Of a DNA stretch of 64,000 bases, positions 8,874-16,719 are shown piece by piece. This stretch comes from Rhizobiaceae bacterium MnEN-MB40S (GTDB taxonomy: Bacteria; Pseudomonadota; Alphaproteobacteria; Rhizobiales; Rhizobiaceae). Position 1 is the stretch's first letter. Each line of letters begins with the position of its first letter. Under the pieces are notes generated by a model. That model was not told the origin of the DNA. It saw only the letters and a program-made list of their open reading frames with translations, and made no database searches. The stretch lies in contig BRLC01000014.1 in NCBI GenBank assembly GCA_024343425.1, forward strand, positions 62,001 to 126,000, read 5' to 3'. The translations under genes were made by a program, and so were the position numbers.

Positions 8874-9488
8874 TCAGCTTGGGAGACTTCCGGCACGCTC
8901 GTCGAGGAATTTACGAAGAACCTTCTCAACGCTGTGTTCACTTTTGCCGAAGTAACCCTCAAGTACTTCGTGTAGCCCGCAGATAAAGAGGGTGGCTTGC
9001 AATAGGTTCTCACCGTATTCATGCAGCTCATCAAGCGTGACGGTGTAGCTAGCGAGCATGGTTTGATCTTCCGGCGTCCGCTTTTTGACAGAGATTGTTT
9101 TTGGATCTGAATTCTCGTTGATCTCGATAAAACCATGGCAGAGTGCATGACGGAAATCAGACACAGTTTCCGCGTCGTTCAGAACGTTGTCTATGGTATC
9201 ACCCACCACGGCGCTCCACCCGGGGTGCTCTGAGAAGAATTTCCTGATCAAGGATATTCTGCGAGAAAAGGCGAATGGGCGTTTAATTTTTTCTTCAGAT
9301 GGGTAGTCGCGCAAGATTATGTCGATTGATCTATCGACGCCCCGCTCTAATTGGCCCCATATTATGACGATGCCGCCGATCTTGTGATAAACCTCATCGA
9401 GGAAGTCAGGAGAGTTCATGGCAGATACCAAATAAGGACAAAGACCAGGAAAAGGGTGACGTGGTTCTGAGGCGGATGTTGAAGACAC
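8874..9488 (-). CDS. HEPN-like hypothetical protein, possible defence gene
   Basis: A 204-residue, mainly helical protein on the strand opposite to the rest of the element, in the slot where accessory (moron) genes sit. Residues 113-118 read RHALCH, matching the Rx4-6H signature of HEPN ribonuclease or nucleotidyl-modifying domains; the preceding helices (IVIIWGQLERGVDRSID) fit the fold. The start is uncertain: GTG 9488 has GGAGG too close, ATG 9419 lacks a ribosome site. I do not recognise a named family. A role in exclusion of other phages is an inference from position and motif. Confidence 0.55.
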   Translation of the reverse strand: MSSTSASEPRHPFPGLCPYLVSAMNSPDFLDEVYHKIGGIVIIWGQLERGVDRSIDIILRDYPSEEKIKRPFAFSRRISLIRKFFSEHPGWSAVVGDTIDNVLNDAETVSDFRHALCHGFIEINENSDPKTISVKKRTPEDQTMLASYTVTLDELHEYGENLLQATLFICGLHEVLEGYFGKSEHSVEKVLRKFLDERAGSLPS

Positions 9489-9586
9489 CTCCGAAGCAAC
9501 AAGTTAACGACTCTTCAACCGAATCGAGCGATCAAGAGAAACCGGGCGACACTCCGGCTAAGAAACGCCGCCCGGAAGGGAAATAG
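9476..9586 (+). CDS. Possible 36-residue polar peptide
   Basis: ATG 9476 opens a 36-codon frame rich in Lys, Ser, Pro and Glu that ends AKKRRPEGK. A GAGG lies 4 nt upstream, close for a ribosome site. It overlaps the possible GTG start of the divergent HEPN-like gene by 13 nt. The composition looks protein-like but the evidence is thin. Confidence 0.25.
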   Translation: MLKTPPKQQVNDSSTESSDQEKPGDTPAKKRRPEGK

Positions 9587-9593
9587 CCTGTAG

Positions 9594-9716
9594 CTATCGG
9601 CCCTTTTTACGCTTTACGGTTTCGACGATGGCTGTAGCCTTCCGGCGTTCAGCAACCTTGACCGGGATAAACTTCCCAGTCTTGGCATCGCGGCCCCGCT
9701 TGTGGGTCTTAGACAT
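9594..9716 (-). CDS. Small basic conserved-looking protein, 40 residues
   Basis: ATG 9716-9714 with a good AGAAGGAAA ribosome site opens a 40-codon frame: MSKTHKRGRDAKTGKFIPV and a Lys/Arg-rich end KRKKGR. I recall short proteins of this pattern (GRDAKTGKF, then a VETVK-like stretch) in alphaproteobacterial genomes and phages, none with a known function. About a third of the residues are basic, so nucleic-acid binding is possible; a recombination-directionality role is speculative. Confidence 0.55.
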   Translation of the reverse strand: MSKTHKRGRDAKTGKFIPVKVAERRKATAIVETVKRKKGR

Positions 9717-10066
9717 TTTTCAGTTTCCTTCTAACGTCTAGGCGTGCGGTAGGGCCGCACTCCCTGAGGCACCCCATATGCCTCAAGGCTTCAAAGACAT
9801 TGAGGGGGCGAATCAGAGACCGGGCAGGAGACTACTATTTCTTGCACTGATTTTGGAGTCTGCGCGCTTTCTTCTAATGCGTGTGCGGCGTCGTCAATCC
9901 ATCAATAGGCAAGCTTGCCGTTGATGCGAGACTGTATATCGTCATGGTGCTCTGTGTCTTATGACCTAACTCCCTGCATTATAAGCAGAATCTGCGCTTT
10001 CTATTTCGATAACAAATTTAGGTATATATTCCTAAATAGTATTGCTTCGGCGTCAACTTCATGAGA
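9717..10066. other. Gene-free control region of the element
   Basis: No gene is seen. Two hairpins lie near the small basic gene: GTGCGG/CCGCAC (9744-9760) and TGAGGCA/TGCCTCA (9765-9785). The right part (about 9960-10066) is AT-rich. The region probably holds divergent promoters for the small gene on the left and the head genes on the right. Confidence 0.45.
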
Positions 10067-10089
10067 CAATATACCAAATTGGTATATTG
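10067..10089. promoter_or_regulatory. Perfect palindrome before the portal gene
   Basis: CAATATACCAA and TTGGTATATTG face each other across a single A (11-bp arms). Its centre, ATACCAAATTGGTAT (10071-10085), recurs with one central change at 21371-21385, after the tape measure gene. It lies directly before the portal start. I infer a binding site for an element or helper regulator of the late genes. Confidence 0.6.
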
Positions 10090-10103
10090 GAAGCGCGTCA
10101 AAC

Positions 10104-11315
10104 TTGTCCTTTCTCGATTCTATCAAGCGTGTCCTGCGCGGCACGGAAGTTAAGTCCGCAACTCTGACGGACCCTTACGCTATGGAAGTGTTCGGAGCGG
10201 TCCCGACTATTGCAGGTCCGTCAATCAATGCTGCGACCGCCATCAACGTCCCCGCCGTCTATAGTGCAATCGCTCTTATCTCCGGGGCGATCGGTTCGCT
10301 TCCCGCCAAGGTGTTTGACGCGCCGCCAAATGGCGGGAAGCGGACCGCCAAAGATCATCCGTCTTACCGCCTGGCCCATGACGAGGCTAACGACTGGACT
10401 AGTGCAGGCGAGTTGCGATCGGCGCTGACAATCGACGCGCTGCTCTATGGACAGGGGTTCGCATACGTCAATCGTGTCGAAGGCAGACCGATAGAAATCC
10501 TACGGCTTGACCCGCGATCGATCACCGTCAAATTCGACGAACAGACCGGTGAGCCGTTTTATGTACAACACACCAAAGACAACGGCGAGCGCGTCTACAG
10601 CTTCCGCGACATCCTGCATATCCAATCGCCGCTAGGCGTCTCACCGATCACCGCTGGTCGTGAAGCAATCGCCATTTCGGCGGTTCTCGAAAAGCACGCC
10701 AGCAAGTTCTTTGGTGGCGGCGCACGTCCGAGCGCAGTCTTCTGGAGTGAAGAAAAGACGCCCGACAATGAGAACGGCGCGCGCACCATCACAAACATCA
10801 TGTCGGACTACAAAAAGACGTTTGGCAGTGATGGCCCACCGCGCCCGCTAATCCTGCCCGGTGGTTATCGCTATCAAGCGACCACCATGAACAGCACAGA
10901 TGCGCAATTCCTCGAAAACCGACGTTTTCAGATTGAAGAAATCGCCCGCGTGTTTCGCGTCCCGACGCCAATGCTTTTCGATCTTGAACGGGCGACGTGG
11001 AGCAACTCCGAAGAGATGTTTCAGCAGTTTCTAACCCTGACCCTCCGCCCATGGTTGGACGCCTGGGAATGGGCTTATGAGCGATGCTTGCTCACACCGG
11101 AGGAACGCGCCGGAGGCTACTACGTCGAGTTTGTCATCGACGATCTTCTAACCGCCGACGCCACCACCCGCGCCACCGTATACGGCCAATATCGAGCCAT
11201 GGGTTCAATGACGGCGAACGAGGTTCGCGGCGGTCTCAATCTGCCCGCCATGGAGGGTGCCGACACCCTCGACAATCCAAACATCACACCCGGAACTTCG
11301 GAGGCCGCGCAATGA
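10104..11315 (+). CDS. Phage portal protein, HK97 family
   Basis: A 403-residue portal that would form the DNA channel at one capsid vertex. The family pattern is clear: NVPAVYSAIALISGAIGSLP near the start, SFRDILHI, and the ARVFRVPTPML-type motif (IARVFRVPTPMLFDLE). The start is TTG 10104 with GGAAG 10 nt upstream; the first ATG would delete about 26 residues. No terminase gene precedes it, unlike the usual HK97 order. Confidence 0.9.
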   Translation: MSFLDSIKRVLRGTEVKSATLTDPYAMEVFGAVPTIAGPSINAATAINVPAVYSAIALISGAIGSLPAKVFDAPPNGGKRTAKDHPSYRLAHDEANDWTSAGELRSALTIDALLYGQGFAYVNRVEGRPIEILRLDPRSITVKFDEQTGEPFYVQHTKDNGERVYSFRDILHIQSPLGVSPITAGREAIAISAVLEKHASKFFGGGARPSAVFWSEEKTPDNENGARTITNIMSDYKKTFGSDGPPRPLILPGGYRYQATTMNSTDAQFLENRRFQIEEIARVFRVPTPMLFDLERATWSNSEEMFQQFLTLTLRPWLDAWEWAYERCLLTPEERAGGYYVEFVIDDLLTADATTRATVYGQYRAMGSMTANEVRGGLNLPAMEGADTLDNPNITPGTSEAAQ

Positions 11316-11659
11316 AGCATGTGGCATTCCTGGGCGATGGCGAACACACCTTTGATCTGACCTTCCAGATGATCAAGGAATTGGAGACACAAACCGGCGT
11401 CGGCATTGGTGGTCTGTTTCACCGCGTTCGGTCGTTTTCGTTTCACGCCACGGACCTTTCCGAGACCATCCGACTGGCATTGATCGGCGGCGGAATGACA
11501 CCAGCCGACGCCTTCAAGCTTGTCCAGACCTACGTCGAACCACGCCCGCTATCCGAGACCCTGCCGATCGTCCTGTCGATCCTCGAAACCGTTTGGTTCG
11601 GATCGACCGGCGAAACCGACGAGGACAGCGACACAAAGGAAACCCCGAATGGAAAATGA
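11312..11659 (+). CDS. Tail assembly chaperone, GTA gp10-like
   Basis: 115 residues; the start overlaps the portal stop by four bases. The pattern GGGMTPADAFKLVQTYVE with PLSETLPIVLSILETVWFG matches the phage TAC_11 family, which includes the gene transfer agent gp10 protein. Such chaperones coat the tape measure before tail tube assembly, yet no tail tube gene is present. Its position between portal and protease is unusual. Confidence 0.7.
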   Translation: MKHVAFLGDGEHTFDLTFQMIKELETQTGVGIGGLFHRVRSFSFHATDLSETIRLALIGGGMTPADAFKLVQTYVEPRPLSETLPIVLSILETVWFGSTGETDEDSDTKETPNGK

Positions 11660-13184
11660 CAAGCTGGAAATCAAAGCTGCCGTCTCGATTGACGATACCG
11701 GAACTGTGACCGGCATCGCGTGGCCGTGGTCACCCGACAGCACTGGTGACGTTATCGAGAAAGGCGCTTTCAGCTTTGCAAACACCCTACCGATGGTGAT
11801 GGAACATGACCAAAGGCGGGTTGTCGGCGTTTGGGAAACCTTCGCCGAAACTGACGAGGGGCTTGAAGTGAAAGGCCGCTTGTTCGTGGAAGGTATTAAA
11901 CCCGCCAACGATGCTCACCGGCAATTGAAGGCCGGTAAGATCGGTGGGCTTTCTATCGGCTTCCGTCACAACGGCTTTGAACCGCGCGCTGAAGGTGGCC
12001 GCGTCTTCAAGTCAATCACCGTCAATGAAGTGTCTTTGTGCCGCCGCCCGGTTCACCCAGGCGCGCGAGTCACGATCGTAAAATCTCACAAGGAAAATCA
12101 GACTATGGAAAATGAAGAACTCGAACCGGAAACCAAGGCAAATCCGGTGGTCGAAAAGAAAGACCTCGACGTTATCAAGGCGGAGATCAACGCCCGCCTC
12201 GATAAAATCGAGGCAAAGGCGAACCGACCGGTTGCAGCAAACAACAACCATCCTGTCGCCGCCAATGACAACAATGAAACCAAGGCGTTTACGACCTTCA
12301 TTCGCAACGGCGACACCAGTGAAGTGAAGTCGCTTGGTTATGCTTCACCCTCGACTGGCGGCGTTCTGGCGCCAGAGCAGGTGTCGGCAACTATCATTGA
12401 GAAGGTCGCTGAATTCTCACCGGTTCGTTCGCTGGCGCAGACAATCACCATGTCCGGCGCACTGCTTCAGCTTCCCCGTCTCGTGAATGAGGTGGCACCT
12501 GAAGAAGTCACCGAAACCGAGGAACGCCCGGAAAGCGAACCGACCTTTGAACAGATCGATCTGAAACCTTTCGAAATGGCTGTGGTTGTCCCTGTCACAC
12601 GCATTCTTCTTGAAGACGCCCAGATCGATCTCTCCGCCTATCTGAGCGGCCATATTGCCCGCCGTTTCGGTCAGAAGGAAGCAAGCTGGTTCGTGAACGG
12701 CAACGGCACGTCTCAGGCAGAGGGTGTGCTTGTTTCGGATGAGGTCGGCGAACATGAAGCCGACCTGACCGCCGACGATCTGATTGATTTGTTCTACAGC
12801 ATCAAGACCGCCTATTCCGCAAACGGCTCCTGGCTGATGAACAGATCGACCATGGCGACCGTCCGGAAATTGAAGGACACCGACGGCTCCTATCTATGGC
12901 AACCGTCCATCGCGGTAGGCGCACCGCCAACGCTCATTGGTCGTCCGGTATTCGAAAGCGTCGATATGCCCAATGCGACGGCGGAAAACTCACCAATCGT
13001 CTTTGGTGACTTCGCCACTGGCTACGCTGTCGCTGATCGCGTCGGCTTTCAAATCATCCGCGACGAATTGACCGGAGCTGACAACGGCATTGTCAAACTT
13101 CGCGCGCGCCGTCGCGTCGGTGGTCGTGTCGTTCTGGGTGAAGCCCTAACCAAACTCACTCTCCCTGAAGCTGATCCAGAATAA
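11649..13184 (+). CDS. Fused prohead protease and HK97-type major capsid protein
   Basis: A 511-residue fusion. Residues 1-150 are an S78-type prohead protease (H53 in MEHDQ, S102 in GGLSIGF, then VNEVSLCRRPVHPGA). Residues about 153-200 are a charged, Asn-rich scaffold-like linker, and about 215-505 an HK97 capsid fold (GYASPSTGGVLAPEQVS, GNGTSQAEGVL, LIGRPVFESVDM). An internal ATG at 12105 with AAGGA upstream could also make capsid alone. The start overlaps the chaperone gene by 11 nt. The protease is expected to remove itself and the linker during maturation. Confidence 0.88.
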   Translation: MENDKLEIKAAVSIDDTGTVTGIAWPWSPDSTGDVIEKGAFSFANTLPMVMEHDQRRVVGVWETFAETDEGLEVKGRLFVEGIKPANDAHRQLKAGKIGGLSIGFRHNGFEPRAEGGRVFKSITVNEVSLCRRPVHPGARVTIVKSHKENQTMENEELEPETKANPVVEKKDLDVIKAEINARLDKIEAKANRPVAANNNHPVAANDNNETKAFTTFIRNGDTSEVKSLGYASPSTGGVLAPEQVSATIIEKVAEFSPVRSLAQTITMSGALLQLPRLVNEVAPEEVTETEERPESEPTFEQIDLKPFEMAVVVPVTRILLEDAQIDLSAYLSGHIARRFGQKEASWFVNGNGTSQAEGVLVSDEVGEHEADLTADDLIDLFYSIKTAYSANGSWLMNRSTMATVRKLKDTDGSYLWQPSIAVGAPPTLIGRPVFESVDMPNATAENSPIVFGDFATGYAVADRVGFQIIRDELTGADNGIVKLRARRRVGGRVVLGEALTKLTLPEADPE

Positions 13185-13196
13185 GCTTCGGTGAGT

Positions 13197-13230
13197 GGTT
13201 GCCGCCCGCACTGGTGAACGGGCGGCAACC
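13197..13230 (+). terminator. Strong hairpin after the capsid gene
   Basis: GGTTGCCGCCCG and CGGGCGGCAACC form a perfect 12-bp stem with a 10-base loop, 13 nt after the capsid stop. There is no T run, so it is more likely an attenuator or mRNA-stabilising element than a full terminator. Confidence 0.55.
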
Positions 13231-13249
13231 GTCATCAAGGATTCCAGAT

Positions 13250-13867
13250 ATGCAGCCTTTAAGATCCGAAATCGTGGTCGAACACAACGGAACCGTTGTG
13301 CATCTTCGCCCGTCGCTTCGCGCTGCATATTTGCTCGAAGAAAAGCATAAAAGTTTCGGACGCCTGGTCGAAGGCGTCCAGACACTCAACATCACGGTTA
13401 TCGAGGATATCCTTGATGTCACCAGCGACCACAATCCAGACGCCCGCCGACTTCTCATCGGCAAGGTGACAGACAACGGCGTCCGCGATCTACAGCATCT
13501 TTTGCTGCCACTCTTTGACGTTATCGCCACCTGCTACGGGGTCGATGGCGACCCTAAGGATGAAACACCTGAACAGTCCGCCAAGAAACGGGAACGCCCA
13601 GGCAAATCGTTCTCAATGCGCCGGATGCTCGATGAGGCATACACGATCGCCACCGCATGGCTGGGCTGGTCACCAAACGAAGCTCTCGACAGCACGCCAG
13701 CCCAGATCGCGATGTCATGGGAAGCATATGTGAAGCGTCACAATGCGATGACCGGTCAGGGCGACCAGAACAGCAATGCGACCGAATTCGACCCTCGCGA
13801 TCTTCCGACCGATGAGGAAGTCAGGGAAGGCATCGCAAGGCTTAGAGCAATGTCGGGGCGCGCATGA
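13250..13867 (+). CDS. Putative tail assembly chaperone-like protein
   Basis: 205 residues from ATG 13250 (AAGGA 8 nt upstream). The N-terminal part (VVHLRPSLRAAYLLEEKH, then a helical DVTSDHNPDARRLL) is like the compact chaperone domains encoded before tape measure genes; the C-terminal part has FSMRRMLDEAYTIATAWLGW. I cannot assign a family with certainty. It lies behind the capsid gene and overlaps the HNH gene by ATGA. Confidence 0.45.
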   Translation: MQPLRSEIVVEHNGTVVHLRPSLRAAYLLEEKHKSFGRLVEGVQTLNITVIEDILDVTSDHNPDARRLLIGKVTDNGVRDLQHLLLPLFDVIATCYGVDGDPKDETPEQSAKKRERPGKSFSMRRMLDEAYTIATAWLGWSPNEALDSTPAQIAMSWEAYVKRHNAMTGQGDQNSNATEFDPRDLPTDEEVREGIARLRAMSGRA

Positions 13868-14208
13868 CCAGGCCACCCCGCATTTGCCAATCCTGCAACA
13901 CGATCGTTCCCCACGGCGAGCGCTGCGAATGTCAGCAAAAACACGATCGTATGCGCAAGGCCAGACACGATCGTAACCGACCGAACTCATCCCGGCGCGG
14001 ATACAACGGCGCATGGGAAAAGGCGCGCAAGGCGTATCTCGAACAGCATCCCGATTGTGTCATCTGCGGCGCACCCGCAACCACCGTTGACCATATCATC
14101 GCGCATAAGGGCGATATGGCTTTGTTCTGGTCAAAGCAGAATTGGCAGTCGCTTTGCGCGCACTGTCACAACAGTACCAAGCAGCGCCAGGAAAGGGCCA
14201 AACAATGA
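13864..14208 (+). CDS. HNH endonuclease
   Basis: 114 residues. An N-terminal Cys pair region (CQSC) is followed by the HNH core: C65xxC68, D76-H77, N93, C98xxC101-H102. This short form is typical of phages, where it works with the terminase in DNA packaging (known for HK97 gp74-type proteins). It overlaps the genes on both sides by a few bases, so it is part of the late unit. Here it is far from the terminase genes. Confidence 0.88.
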   Translation: MTRPPRICQSCNTIVPHGERCECQQKHDRMRKARHDRNRPNSSRRGYNGAWEKARKAYLEQHPDCVICGAPATTVDHIIAHKGDMALFWSKQNWQSLCAHCHNSTKQRQERAKQ

Positions 14209-14897
14209 CCCCTGCACAGGCGCGCGAAATCGATCGACAGGAATTTGAGGCCGCATGCAAGGCTATCAGGGAGCGCGCATTCAATCGCCTCGACCTCGCT
14301 ATTCAACAGCGCCAGCCAGAACACTCCGCAACCACTCGCAAGAAAGCCAAGGCGCGGACGTTAACCCATGAAGGTAAAACGCTTCCTTTGGCCGAATGGT
14401 CGCAGCTTACAGGAATAAGCGTCCCCACGCTCAATTACCGGTTACGCCAAGGATTCCCCGTCGAGGAAGTTCTTGACCCAATGCACCGGAACAACCCCGC
14501 CCGCCAAGGGAAAGTCCCACAAGCCGGCGAGCCGTTGAAATGCGGCCCACGCGCAACGAAACTGACCTACCAAGGCCAAACCCACACGGTCGCAAAATGG
14601 GCGGAAATCACCGGATTGAAGCCCTCAACAATCTGGCACCGCATCCGCAAAGACTTACCCATTGATGAGGTTCTGAATTCCCGGATCAACTCAGGCCCAA
14701 CGGCGGCGAAATTATACTCGTACAACGGCAAGTCCATGACGCTGAAAGAATGGGCAAAGCAAACCGGCGTCAACTATCACACGCTCAGAACGCGCATGCA
14801 GACAGGTCTCACACTTCCGGAAGCAATCGAATTTGCAGGCCGCCCAGGCAGACCGAGCGCCAAACCCAATTCAAGGAAGAACACCCATGACGACTGA
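14205..14897 (+). CDS. Protein with three helix-turn-helix-like repeats
   Basis: 230 residues from ATG 14205, overlapping the HNH stop. Three copies of one module lie at about 53-91, 119-157 and 170-209: a Gly-containing turn (HEGKTL, YQGQTH, YNGKSM), an EW/KW helix (LAEWSQLTG, VAKWAEITG, LKEWAKQTG), a recognition-like helix (VPTLNYRLRQG and so on) and a closing EVL/EAI helix. The pattern fits a tandem DNA-binding protein. The link to the HNH gene suggests a targeting partner or packaging factor; function unproven. Confidence 0.6.
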   Translation: MTPAQAREIDRQEFEAACKAIRERAFNRLDLAIQQRQPEHSATTRKKAKARTLTHEGKTLPLAEWSQLTGISVPTLNYRLRQGFPVEEVLDPMHRNNPARQGKVPQAGEPLKCGPRATKLTYQGQTHTVAKWAEITGLKPSTIWHRIRKDLPIDEVLNSRINSGPTAAKLYSYNGKSMTLKEWAKQTGVNYHTLRTRMQTGLTLPEAIEFAGRPGRPSAKPNSRKNTHDD

Positions 14898-15153
14898 CCC
14901 TTTCGATTCATACAATCCCGGTCTGGATTCTCCCCTGACCAGCGCATTGAACGTGACGCCAGACGACGAAAACGACCTGCCGGTCATTCCGCGCGGATTC
15001 CACTGTCAGGGCGGAGCGATCAAGGTGACGACAATGAATGACGAGACCGTCACTTTTGACGTCGGCGCGGACAATGGCGCTCTGATCCCCATGCGCATCA
15101 AGCGTGTCTGGGCAACCGACACAACGGCTACGAACATTTTCATCGTCTGGTGA
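14887..15153 (+). CDS. Head spike base-like protein (RcGTA type)
   Basis: 88 residues from ATG 14887, overlapping the previous gene by 11 nt. The pattern DPFDSYNPGLDSPLTSA, IPRG, VTFDVGADNGALIPMRIKRV and TTATNIFIVW matches the short spike base family known from the Rhodobacter gene transfer agent, which sits on capsid vertices and carries fibres. I see no matching spike fibre gene. Confidence 0.65.
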   Translation: MTTDPFDSYNPGLDSPLTSALNVTPDDENDLPVIPRGFHCQGGAIKVTTMNDETVTFDVGADNGALIPMRIKRVWATDTTATNIFIVW

Positions 15154-15247
15154 CCAGGTGGGGGGGTGGGTTTGAATTCGGGCGCGTTATCTGGGACCGG
15201 CGCGGGAGGGTTCGCGCAAGAGACAACGAATTTGGAGTTTTGATCTA

Positions 15248-15583
15248 ATGGCACTCGTATCAACCGACTTGGCGAAAGCGCATCTCAATATCATCGGCAA
15301 CCATGATGACGAGTTGATCGAGCTTTACATCAATGCCGCCGAAAACTGGTTGTCCGACTACATAGGTCCGGTAACAACATCGGAAGACGAACCGGTTCCA
15401 TCAGTGTTGCTGATCGGTTCCGACGACATCAAACTGGCCGTCCTGATGTTGACCGCTCATTACTATGAGAACCGCGAATCCGCATCACACGTCGCGCTGC
15501 AAATGGCACCTTTCGGCGTTCTTTCGATCGCCAATAAGTATCGCGAGAACTGGTTTGGAGAGCCTGATGCCGTCGAGGAATGA
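15248..15583 (+). CDS. Head-tail connector, gp6-like
   Basis: 111 residues, helical: VSTDLAKAHLNIIGNHDDEL, INAAENWLSDYIG and LAVLMLTAHYYENRE are the marks of the HK97 gp6-type connector that stacks as a ring under the portal. A 94-base gap with no gene precedes it. It overlaps the next gene by 17 nt. Confidence 0.82.
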   Translation: MALVSTDLAKAHLNIIGNHDDELIELYINAAENWLSDYIGPVTTSEDEPVPSVLLIGSDDIKLAVLMLTAHYYENRESASHVALQMAPFGVLSIANKYRENWFGEPDAVEE

Positions 15584-15995
15584 CAACGGGCTCGCCTCGA
15601 CCCTCGCCGCCATGGATAGGGTTAAGCAGACGGCAAAGGAAGCCGCCATGCAGCGTCTTATCAAAGGCGCGGAGGATACCGCCGACTTGCAGCGCCAGCT
15701 TGTTGCTGTCGATGACGGAGACCTACGGGATTCGATCGCCGTCACACTGCCCGGTCAATCTACTCCTGCATATTCTCAACCCGGTGGCTCAACTGTCGCC
15801 GGTGAGAACCAGGTTCTCGTCACTGCCGGTAACTCGGATGTCCGCTATCCACACCACGTCGAGCACGGCACAATAAAGGCCCAAGCCAAGCCGTTCTTCT
15901 TTGTTGCCTATCGCTTGCTCGCGGACAAAACGAAGCGCGCCACCGCTAGCGCCTTCACCCGCGCTGCCAAGAAAGCTTGGAACCAGAAATCATGA
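15567..15995 (+). CDS. HK97 gp10-like tail completion protein
   Basis: 142 residues from ATG 15567. The stretch DDGDLRDSIAVTLPG, the YPHHVEHGTIKAQAKPFF motif and the C-terminal basic helix are typical of HK97-gp10 family proteins (HxxEhGT, then PFF). It works at the head-tail or tail-terminator interface. Overlaps neighbours on both sides. Confidence 0.8.
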   Translation: MPSRNDNGLASTLAAMDRVKQTAKEAAMQRLIKGAEDTADLQRQLVAVDDGDLRDSIAVTLPGQSTPAYSQPGGSTVAGENQVLVTAGNSDVRYPHHVEHGTIKAQAKPFFFVAYRLLADKTKRATASAFTRAAKKAWNQKS

Positions 15996-16405
15996 TCGAG
16001 CCAGCACTTGCCTTGCGCTCGGTAATTCGTGCGCATTTGGTTTCCGATGAGGACATTACGGATCTTGTTCCCGCCGATGATATCCGCGCCGGTTCAACAC
16101 GTCCGGAGAACTTCCCGACGATCATTCTTGCAGGTGAAAACATCCTCAATCGCGGACGCGCCGCCGCCGGTCAGTATGTCGCGACCGTGTTTCTCGACAT
16201 CCACATTTGGGCGGTCGAGGACGGTTTGGATAAAGCCCAGACCATAGGTGCCGCTGTCGCCAAGAGACTGATCGACTGTCCGGAAACGGACGGTTTCGAG
16301 ATCGATGAATTCAAGCACAACCGCACGGTCTGGATGCGCGATCCCGATCCTGGCCATGGACACGGCGTGCTTTCCTATGAGGCAACAATCAGGTGGACCA
16401 TATGA
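15992..16405 (+). CDS. DUF3168-type tail terminator/completion protein
   Basis: 137 residues from ATG 15992 (ATGA with the gene before). LALRSVIRAHLVSDEDITDLVP, TIILAGENIL and a GHGVLSYEATIRWTI end fit the DUF3168 tail terminator family, common after gp10-like genes. It would cap a tail tube; none is encoded here. Confidence 0.72.
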   Translation: MIEPALALRSVIRAHLVSDEDITDLVPADDIRAGSTRPENFPTIILAGENILNRGRAAAGQYVATVFLDIHIWAVEDGLDKAQTIGAAVAKRLIDCPETDGFEIDEFKHNRTVWMRDPDPGHGHGVLSYEATIRWTI

Positions 16406-16719
16406 CCCGCATTGGACAATTCGACAGGGTAATCGAGATCAAGCGATCGGAAGAAACAGTGACGGATTCCGGTGGCGTGACTAGTACCTGGTCCACAGTC
16501 TCTAGCCTTCGCACCATGGTGGTCAAAAAGCTTTCCGATGAAATCCTTGAGGCATACGGCGAGGCCGACAACTCAAAGATCACACTGCGGACACGCTACA
16601 CGGGCGATATCTCGCTCAAAGATCAGATTGTTCTCGACGGCATCGAATACAACATCCGGGAGATTATCGAAATCGGACGGCGGCGCGGTCTGGAAATCCA
16701 CTGCGAGGTTATCCAGTGA
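16402..16719 (+). CDS. Head closure (stopper) protein
   Basis: 105 residues from ATG 16402, coupled by ATGA. The beta-rich pattern (GQFDRVIEIKRSEETV, GGVTSTWSTV, LRTRYTGDISLKDQIVLDGIEYNI, EIGRRRGLEIHCEV) is that of SPP1 gp16-like closure proteins. It would seal the filled capsid beneath the connector. Confidence 0.85.
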   Translation: MTRIGQFDRVIEIKRSEETVTDSGGVTSTWSTVSSLRTMVVKKLSDEILEAYGEADNSKITLRTRYTGDISLKDQIVLDGIEYNIREIIEIGRRRGLEIHCEVIQ

